From Pyrenophora tritici-repentis (Eukaryota; Ascomycota; Dothideomycetes; Pleosporales; Pleosporaceae), in contig NC_089395.1 in assembly GCF_003171515.1 (NCBI RefSeq), positions 2,790,001 to 2,854,000 of the forward strand: a DNA stretch of 64,000 bases. Direction: 5' to 3'. Made by a program: the position numbers and the translations under genes. Below the pieces are notes generated by a model. That model searched no databases. It worked only from the letters and a program-made list of their open reading frames with translations, and was not told where the DNA came from. This document shows positions 55,934 through 64,000 of this stretch, one piece after another (position 1 is the stretch's first letter; the number at the start of each line of letters is the position of its first letter).

Positions 55934-56535
55934 TATTTTTGTCTGTCCAGTTGGCTGGAATAGGAAAACAGCTACTCAATGGAGAGCCAGGGCATTGCGC
56001 AACTTATACTAGCGATGCTCTATTTGGAGATTGATTAGCGAATAGTGTTTTTCGATGTGGGCAAATGGTCGATCCTAATTAGATATAAATCATTACCCAC
56101 TTGACCCTTTGCGATAAAAGATTTGGCGGGCAGAAACATGCCTAAGTTATCTTTCAACGGCGTTGCATAGCTGTAAGTAGACTAGTGCAGTGGATTAAGC
56201 TTGATAGAGTTTTCGGGCAAAGTAGGCGAGCGATGGACCCAAAGATGAGCATTGTGACAACATATACTCCGAAGATAGCGCTATAGATGGTTAGAGTGAC
56301 ATGTTTCTGGTAGGAAACATGCCGACAGTGAAAATCCTGCGCTATCACACGCTCCGAATTTTCAAATCACCCCCGATGGTAGTGAGGTTCCATAGTGCCA
56401 TATGCCAGTCGTATTTTGGTCGCGATACATCATTGTGTTGTTGTGGTATTGAAGTGGCTTTTACACGCACAAGAAAATGGAAGAGAAGAACACGCCCAAT
56501 TGAGCTAACAAAAACATGGAAGATATCAGACAGGG
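55934..56535. other. Intergenic: promoter of the solute-binding-protein gene
   Basis: No gene supported. A short perfect inverted repeat (CATGTTTC...GAAACATG, about 56301-56322) lies here. A 64-codon minus frame at 56154-56348 has one hydrophobic stretch but no recognisable family. Confidence 0.4.
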
Positions 56536-56769
56536 TGTCGGATCACAGATATCAACGATATCTCAGCCACGCGATCGGCCGCACGGATCTCGGTCACGCG
56601 AGCAGGCGCACTGATCGCGGCGTCCGAGCAGCGCTCAGACCAGACCTCCTATATCTAGCTCTTCCATAGTTCTCCTTCGCAAGACAATCAATCAGAACAA
56701 TCACCGAATAGAATGCATTCCTAGTTATCGTTATTTCCCTTTACGCACTTAGTGCAAAGCCAACCAACA
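56536..56769 (+). mobile_element. Solo LTR (234 bp), second copy of the family
   Basis: TGTCGGATC to CCAACCAACA, with 5-bp duplications CAGGG at 56531-56535 and 56770-56774. It aligns to 52621-52881 in inverse orientation; the 27-bp length difference equals one internal tandem unit (two here, three there). Confidence 0.9.
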
Positions 56770-58693
56770 CAGGGACTAGGGGGCAAACCAGATGTCAACA
56801 CTACAGTGCATAAGCTCTAAGCCAGCTGCTTTATCGGGATTTTTGGTAACAAGGTAGGTCTTGAATATCCCAGTGTGTGGTGTTATCCAATTGCCCTCCG
56901 GCGTAATGACCGGTACATTAGATGACTACGAAGTGATACATTCGTAGCAGATCAGGGAAGGTAACTCGGAAGATTGTGTAGACCATTTCGCTAAGGAGAA
57001 GCGGTGGGTAATAGGGTGGGTACGGCTTGTGTCGGTAAGCGGGTAGGACTAATTGATTTGTGTTGCGCCCGGGCGGCGTATGAAAGCCATCGAGCGTTGG
57101 AGGTACTGCTATCAAGCGATGAGATAGAGACCAAAGAGTAGCATCTTTAGTATTGCGAGGCTGGCGTTCGGAGGAGAGAATGTCGTGGTGATTGTCTGGC
57201 GTTGCTTGAGAGCGATCTTCGGGAAATATCGGCGTGTGCCTGAGGCACCCAAAGCGCTTGGAAAGATTACATCGACTCAGCAAATTCGCAATGGAAGAGA
57301 GCACCCGGCTTGTATTGGCGTGTGAATTTCAGAACAGTTGGCGTGATCAAGGTCTGCATGAAAATTGTGAGACCAGAAGCGTCCAAAAGAGAGGTCTACG
57401 TGCTCAGACCAAGTCTCTATTCCAGAAAAAGATCAAACGGTACACAGATTGACGCAAAAGTTTCAGTGCCTTCGGACTCGTATTCGCAAAGAGAATCGCT
57501 CGACGGCCTGAGTAACTTGACACGTGAATCAGATGTCCTACACGGATCAGAAGTTCTTTCTGCATGCTTATTCAGCAAGTGATTACCCCCCCCCCCCCCG
57601 AAGTTTGTTCCAACTCCTTTGATCGTTCTTACCAGCTGCCACCCGTCAAGACCATCGCAAATCTAATCGCCCGCGCCATATCATGACGAAGTGGCTCGGT
57701 GGCTGCGCGTCATTCATAACCGTGCGCTAGGTAGTCAAAGCTTGCACCGTGACGAGGCTCAAGCCCCCTCGAAACGGGGAAAAAGCCTCAGCCCCTCAGC
57801 CCCTCAGACGATACTGCATTTGCACCTCTACGTTTGTAATTGGAACGGCATAACAATCCATTACTGCGCATATGTTACCCCAGCCGACCGTTCAAGGGGT
57901 CACGGATGCATCCAAGCTTCTGTTTGCCAAGGAGTCCGCTTTCCGACAACACCACAAAGCCTAACTCCCAACATATCCCTTTGACACATGCACTTGGTAC
58001 CTGCCGTCATGGGCATTCCTCGGTAACAGCATGGCGTTCCAACGGCATCACATGTGCTTCGATCGGTTTTCAAATAGATGACTCTCGTCATCAAGCTTTC
58101 TCTGGTGTCTAACATCATTGGCTGGTAACCTTGTTTCAAGATCGTCGCATCTGCGGACGGGACCTCTACGGGAAGATCGCGGAGCCAGGGCAACCCGGGA
58201 AACAGACGAGAGGTACCTCGTCGGACCCTTCTACGCCCTTTTCCGAGCGACAATGGTCTTCGGAAGCAGTGGCTGTCGCAATAGAGATGCGGTTTACGTC
58301 CCCACCCATATCCATCTCGGGTCAGCTTGGGAAGTAGTAGTACTGGCCCAACTTCGAAGCTCAATATGAGGCATCCTCCGAATGTTATTCTGGGAAAACA
58401 CCTCTGGAGAACGGCGTTGGGCATGTGTACGGTGATCGCTGCCGACACAATGCGTGCTCGATGGGAACCTAGCGCGTTTCTGTTATCACGCTGACAATGT
58501 TTCGCAATAGCGACCGCAACAGTCTTAGGAGCCTTCGTGCCATGGTTAACTCAAATTAGCCTCCCTGGTCTTTGGTTGACAGGCTGCGTACGCCTGCCTG
58601 GTGTCTGTGCCGTGACTGATCAATACCATCAATACTTTCACACTTTCATCTCCTTTTCCGCATGCTTTTGAGATACCCCCCTACGTCGTTGTA
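56770..58693. other. 1.9-kb region without a supported gene
   Basis: The longest frames (56918-57304 and 57900-58448 minus) show no recognised motif. A C14 homopolymer lies at 57586-57599. A C/T-rich leader runs up to the ATG at 58694. Confidence 0.4.
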
Positions 58694-61600
58694 ATGCTTG
58701 CTTTAGATCGAGGGAGGCCGGTCTGGTACCTGCTGGCATTCTGCACAGCTTTGTTTCTGCTTTTCTCCTCATGTGGATTTTGGACAGGCCGGATATTTAG
58801 TCCGATCGAGCAATACCCGGATGGCCTCAATGCGATTTTCTCTACGCGGACTATCGATGCACTCAACAATGACCCCAGGCTACGCAGCGCACTCTTATCA
58901 CTCACAGAAGCGATTGCGCTTTCGTCGACAACCCTTGGACAGCGATTTCGATCGGATAGCCTGAAGAACTTCGGGACCAACCTCACCGATGGTATCAACC
59001 ATATGCGGAGCGAACAGCGAAAGGAACTGAAAAAACGTAGTTTCTTCGATGAAGTGGGCAGTTTCTTTGGTGGTTTAGCTGGTGGCGGTGGTTCTGGTGC
59101 CCGTGGTGGCCCCAGTGTAGCAGGCTTGAATTCTACCGGTGTACTGGGCGACTTACTGGCGGGCTTAGGAGACTCAATAGGCCTGGATTTTACAGGCGGA
59201 CTGGATGGAATACTGAGCAGTTTGGATCAACCCGCTCTGTTCCTTGGTATCGGTCTGGGGTAGGTTACCTGCACATTACATGGGGCTTTACTAACGCTCA
59301 ACAGCGTAGGCGCCACAACTAGTCTAAACCTGACTGATAATCAGGAAGCAATCGATCTAGCTACTAAAATAGCAACGGCGAATAATGCTTCAGCGACGGG
59401 ACTGAATCTCATTGCCCAACAACTTGGCTCGGGACTGACCAGCGCAATCACGCCATCTCTGAGCAACAACACGAACTTCTCCTTCAGCCCAGCAGCTTAT
59501 GCACTGGCATCTGGTATCGGAAATGCGACGGCAAAAGGCCTGGGATTGTCAACAAAGCAATATTTGCCGTCCAACGTTTCGAGCATTGAGGCTATAGCTG
59601 GCAACATCGGTCTTGGGGTTACAGGGCCCATTGTAGCCAATATCGACTTCCAAGCGCTGTTGAAGAGTGCTGGTGGCTCGATGATCATGCAGCAGCTTCC
59701 CCAGATTGCTGCTGCTGCCGGCATGGGGCTCGGGGAAGGCGCCAGAGATGGTTTGGGGCTGACATCAACAAGTGCTGGAAATCCAGGAATACAGAAGCGA
59801 CAAACAGCGGGCGACTCATCAACTGATACGGCTTTCTCCGAGGCTGTGGGTTTATTTGCGAAAGGCCTCAGCCGGTCTTTCGTCGGGGGCAGCAACTTCT
59901 CAATGCTAGCAACCGGTACAAGTTTGACAGACTTGATGAATCTCAAAGCCATGCTCCAGCCTCTATTTGCAGGAGCTGGCGCAGGCTTAGGTGCGGGGGT
60001 TGCCATTGGCTTGGGCTTCAAGGCGGCAAACTCGAAGCCAATCCTTGGTACTAATATGACTGGAGACAATGAGCAGACAGCCATGGCTGCGGAGAGCTTC
60101 ACGCAGAACCTGCTCGCCAACTTTCTCATGAACAGTACGGCGCTTCAGCAAGCTCAGAAACTCATAACAGACAGTCCGGCGTCAGTTTTCCAGAATGTCG
60201 ATCCTGCCAAGGCAGCAGAGGGTTTTGCTAGGGGCACAATTGAAGGCTTCTTGAGTGCTTTGGCGTCTGTCGGAGGCATCAACAACTTGATCAATGGAAC
60301 TATTCCAGCAAACGCGATCGACAACGTACCAGTGTTGAAACCGACAAGGTTCAACGATTCAGTGAACGGCTCCGCAGTTGGATTCGCACGAGGTTTGACA
60401 GGAAAAGGGACAATTTTGCTTGCACAGATCGCTAGGAATCTTACGCAAGGCTCTCAAGATGCTACCGATCCAGCCCCGGGACAGAAGCGCAGCGAAAGAG
60501 CGGCGGAGGAGGTTAGTGTAGGTGAGTCTGTGTTGATGGCTGGTGGGGCTCATCTACTAATACGTTTCAGGTACTGGTGACCCGCTCTCCGCACGTCAAC
60601 TCGAGGGAATGAAAATAAATCGCTTTGCTATCAGTGCAACTACAGCGGAACTGGCTGCGCAGAAAGCTATCGACACCCTCACCTGCTCGGGTGTCGGCGG
60701 TCTCGCATCAGCGGCTCTCGGCATCATGAGTGCTATTAAAGCGGACCCTAGTATTCTCGACATGATGGCGGGTGATGAATCCGTGCCACTTGATGGAGCA
60801 GTTTTGCGAGCACTGCCACAAGGCCAAATTACACTCTTCAATGCCGGCAATAACTTTGAGGTTGTGATTCGGGATGCAAGTGTAAAGGTCAATGGACTGG
60901 ATCTTGTTCCGTTTGCCGTAGTTACTGCGCTGCATAGTAAGCTTACGGCGTATCTGTTTTGGATCAAGAGAGGTTTGGCTAACATGAATACTAGTCCTAT
61001 TTGCGGCAATCGCTTTCCTCCTCCTACTTCCACTATACCTCAGCTGGGGTGCCGCTTGGCGCTTCTCGGTCATCGCTGGCTACCCAATCGACGAGGCTAA
61101 GAACTTGAAATGGCGCTTTTGGTTCTTGATATCCTTCTCCATCTTCGGCATCATTGCCATCATTCTGGGAATTGTTGGGATAGGCAATTCTACTCACTTT
61201 AGGGATGCACATAGCGTGAGTTTATAGTGTAAGATTTCATACGAGATGGCAGCTAACGACTGAGAACAGATTATCGGCCTGATCGCCTTCATTTTCCTGT
61301 TTCCTACAGTTGGCTTTACCATTGTTCGTCTGCGGACCGACCTCCCGCTCCCGCCTCCCTCATCGTTTTCAGGCTACAAAGGACCTTTGGCACTTGCCAA
61401 AACACCACAACGTATCTACCTCATCAGCGGGATCTCGACTCAGCTCCTCTTAACACTTGGTCAATTGGTTGTTCTACAAGGTTTCTCGACCCTTCGCTCT
61501 GTCTCTTTATGCGTCATTGATGCATTCTTCGACTCCATCGCCGCTACGACCGTTGTGAGCATCATTCTCATGGTGCAAATCAGTGCCACGGCCATTGTTG

Positions 61601-62900
61601 GATTCAGAGCGTGGCTGGAACAACATATCGCGAAAAGTGAAGCCGCAGGTGAAAAGCGTTCATCGTTTTCAAGTCTCAGACAACACAAGCGGAGTGACAC
61701 CATGGCAACATTTGGATTTGATAGGAAAGAACCTCCTCCAAAACTCGACTTGACCGCGAGCAGACCGCGACTCCCCCACATGGGAAGCCAACGCGTTAAA
61801 AGGCGAGGAACAAATCGGCATCAGCACACCATTCAATATCCTCAAAGACGGCAGTATCCACGAGAGAGATTCAAGAGCCTCACCTTTCATATCAGCGGAA
61901 GAGCAACAACACTACCACGAGCGCGGCATCTATACCCCCAAAACCGGTGGCTATGTACCCGGGAACACCAGAGCCAACGGTTTAACGCCCCCGGTCCCCA
62001 TAATACCATTTGCACCAAGAAGCGCAGGACTACCAACCAGGAGCATGCTCAGGCCATCAACCCTCACTTCTTCAGCCGCAGCTACTCCCCACGCTCTCAC
62101 TTTCAATCCCATACCCACCCCACGAACAGCCGGCCTAACCACGTCCAACCCAGAGGACGACATCTTCACCGCACCCGCCCCATATGCCGAAAACCGACCA
62201 TCGTCCGACATATTTGAGACCGCGCGCTCCCCTCTCCTCCCCAGGGGACCACTGACGCCCATGCACAAGGGTCCCAAAACAACAGACGTCCATACATCTG
62301 ATCTCTGGCCCCCTCCGGTCCCAACAATCGCGATAGAGCCCTCGCGCACAACCATGATACAAGAGCCACGCACTGTGGCCGCAAGCCCAGGCTGGACAAC
62401 ACCAACCTCGAGCAGTATAGCAACACGCTCCATCCGAGCCTCGTTCATCTTCCCAGCGCCTACCCCCGCGCCTCTCGCCATCCCCCCCAAAACCGTCGGC
62501 AGCGGCCCTAAGACAATAAACGTATCCACCTCGGACCTATTCCCCCCCTCCCCTACCAGAACTCCGCCAAATGCACCCCGGAAATGAAGTAAATTCCTCG
62601 TTATCATCGTCGTCTTCCTTTGGCGGCGCAGACTACGTCTTCCCCAAACAAACAAACGTCACAACGGCTGATCTTTGGCCCCCGCCTAATCCAGCTTACG
62701 AGCGCATTGCGGCAGCGCAGCGGGAGCAGCTACAGAGTCAGATTGAGGCTAGAGGGAGCGCGAGTGAGACGTCAGGGGAAGGGGGTGTGCATAGGAAGAA
62801 AGGATCCAAGGACTCGGCTAAAAAGGAGAGGGAGAGTAGGGTTATGGATGGGAATGTTCCTGTAAGAGATAGTTTTATGGGATTCGATAATGGCCGGTAA
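58694..62900 (+). CDS. Very large membrane protein with cytochrome b561-like C-terminal domain and proline-motif tail
   Basis: Exons 58694-59259, 59305-60521, 60571-60936, 60995-61215 and 61270-62900 (introns 45-58 nt) give about 1330 residues once two C-run frameshifts are allowed for. A signal-anchor helix (WYLLAFCTALFLLFSS) is followed by about 700 residues rich in Gly, Ala, Ser and Asn with many N-glycosylation sequons and repeated amphipathic GxGxG segments. Then five membrane helices start at LHILFAAIAFLLLLPL and HSIIGLIAFIFL, the b561-like pattern, though only two of the usual haem-binding His are evident. The cytoplasmic tail of about 400 residues contains HTSDLWPPPVP, STSDLFPPP and TTADLWPPPNP. 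As given, extra C bases at 61773-61777 and 62542-62548 shift the frame in the last exon. The family is known from other ascomycetes only as uncharacterised b561-domain proteins. Confidence 0.8.
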
Positions 62901-63420
62901 AATGGGTGAAGTGTACAGTATGTATGGTGTAGGTTGGTGAAAATAATGATGAAAAGAGTGGGTAGAACTATCATCTAAATCATGTAATGGATGGTTCTTC
63001 AGGTTAGTACGCCAAGAAAGCGTGGTCTGGTTATATGATGGGATAAGACCGGCTGGGATCGGCGCGTCTCTCAGTATATTGATACGAATGTGTTTATTTT
63101 CTATTCTTGTGCAAGTTAGCATGTATGTGCTTGGCTTAACAATGGGCATTGTTCTTTGTTTTCTTTTACTATGTCTATGTGATCAAGTCACCTTTTTGTC
63201 CAGTTTCCTTCACATACGACCATAGGGCACGGAGAACTAGTTCACCTGTCTGATCAACCAGATGGTTATCGAGATACTGCTCAGTCAATCAAGCAACAAT
63301 GTTCATCTGAGAATGCACAAGTATGGAACACAACCAACCATTATTTACAATACAACATCGTGCTTGGCAGAAATGATTAATTATTCAACCTATACCATCA
63401 AGGTCTATTTGCCTCATCCC
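62901..63420. other. Intergenic: convergent 3' regions
   Basis: AT-rich convergent spacer between the b561-like and epimerase genes; no gene supported. Confidence 0.45.
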
Positions 63421-64000
63421 CTACTGTGCCTTCAAGCTATCAGCATACTCTCTATAAATCTGCTCGCAACTCTCATCAAATAACAGCCCCATCCTCGTAG
63501 CATTTCCATACTCGGCAGTCTGCGGCCAACTATCCAGCAACCTCTTCGCCTCTTCATCCACCTCCTCCCTCAACAGCCCCAGCTTATCCTTCCCACACAC
63601 CGCCTCAAACGCCGCGTACATGTCTCCCAGCGTAACACTGATTCCCGGCATGTACACCGCGCGCAGGTGCGGCGGCATAGCATCCGCGGGAGCCTTCATT
63701 ACACGCACGAAGTTCTCAATCATGACGCGGGGCGAACATATCATCTGGCGGGCCGAACGGTCGCTAATAGGTACTATGCATTCGAGTCCGGCCATGGGCT
63801 CGCGGATCATACCGCTTAGGAACGCTGCTGCTGATCGTGAAGGCGCTCCTGGACGCACGACTACGGTGGGTAGACGTACGGCGAAGGCATCGATTAGACC
63901 GCGGCGGTTGAGATCGTTGATGTGGTATTCCATGATGGCCTTGTGTGTGCCGTAGACGCCGATTGGTGTCGCGGGCGTATCATCTGTAATGGGGCCCGAC
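63421..64000 (-). CDS. NAD-dependent epimerase/dehydratase (DenD-like), N-terminus cut by window edge
   Basis: The minus frame is open from the right edge to a stop at 63421, about 193 codons, being the C-terminal two thirds of an extended short-chain dehydrogenase. At the edge it reads PITDDTPATPIGVYGTHKAIMEYHI, with the catalytic Tyr and Lys of YGTHK. It continues with NRRGLIDAFAVRLPTVVVRPG and AAAFLSGMIREPMAG, the pattern of D-erythronate dehydrogenase-like (DenD) epimerase-family enzymes that use NAD. The frame reads out of the window, so the Rossmann GxxGxxG part is not visible. The ATG at the EYHI position is internal, not the start. Confidence 0.85.
   Translation of the reverse strand, partial: SGPITDDTPATPIGVYGTHKAIMEYHINDLNRRGLIDAFAVRLPTVVVRPGAPSRSAAAFLSGMIREPMAGLECIVPISDRSARQMICSPRVMIENFVRVMKAPADAMPPHLRAVYMPGISVTLGDMYAAFEAVCGKDKLGLLREEVDEEAKRLLDSWPQTAEYGNATRMGLLFDESCEQIYREYADSLKAQ

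Noticed and set aside
56918..58448. Minus-strand frames of 128 and 182 codons
   Set aside because: Pro-rich or mixed composition, no motif and no splice evidence; kept only as a note in the gap entry.
1..64000. CRISPR arrays, bacterial operons, rRNA and tRNA genes
   Set aside because: Nothing resembling a CRISPR array or operon exists in this eukaryotic sequence; I saw no convincing tRNA or rRNA, though a by-eye search for tRNA is weak.

Overview
The window is nuclear DNA of a filamentous ascomycete (Pezizomycotina, most likely a Dothideomycete of the Pleosporales). The evidence is many intron-bearing genes with short GT-AG introns (about 45-110 nt, often with a CTAAC or CTGAC branch point), a CBM1-carrying cellulase-family protein, a HET-domain gene, a NACHT/WD40 NLR-type gene, a DUF3669 gene and Copia and hAT transposons. 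The order is an inference; no rRNA, tRNA or mitochondrial gene is visible to fix it.

Region 1-36.4 kb is ordinary gene-dense euchromatin. In order: a TatD/Scn1-type hydrolase cut by the left edge, a short-chain dehydrogenase, an SRF1-like membrane protein, a mitochondrial K+/H+ exchange-related protein, a cupin, the SCF scaffold cullin 1, an RGG-box protein with a minisatellite upstream, a GlcG/HbpS-type protein, a GH45-family protein with three CBM1 modules, an EthD-like protein, a stand-alone version of the C-terminal region of fungal GT28 sterol glucosyltransferases, a 78-residue protein with a 5-nt first exon, the vacuolar TRP channel Yvc1, eIF2-alpha, a GPI-type wall protein, a large Spo71-like PH protein and RNA polymerase I subunit RPA12. 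Splice junctions were worked out by hand and checked for reading frame.

Region 36.4-56.8 kb is an accessory block of broken genes and transposons. It holds a fructosamine-kinase relic, a SesB-lipase/NACHT/WD40 relic with three in-frame stops, and an MFS transporter relic split by a 4.3-kb LTR element (identical 147-bp LTRs, 5-bp TACTT duplication) that carries only a gag gene. That element is itself split by a complete 2.7-kb hAT transposon (24-bp perfect inverted repeats, 8-bp duplication). A DUF3669 gene follows, then a HET-domain relic broken by a solo LTR and a stop codon, an intact bacterial-type solute-binding protein, and a second solo LTR of the same family. The two relics of allorecognition or immune-receptor type (NLR and HET) suggest loss or turnover of self/non-self genes here.

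Region 58.7-64 kb holds a very large cytochrome b561-like membrane protein with repeated proline motifs in its tail, and an NAD-dependent epimerase cut by the right edge.

The strongest leads are the GH45/CBM1 protein, which appears to have lost both catalytic aspartates, and the nested gag-only Copia/hAT insertion. Three genes or gene parts are interrupted by a +1 change in G or C homopolymers, which looks like assembly error.
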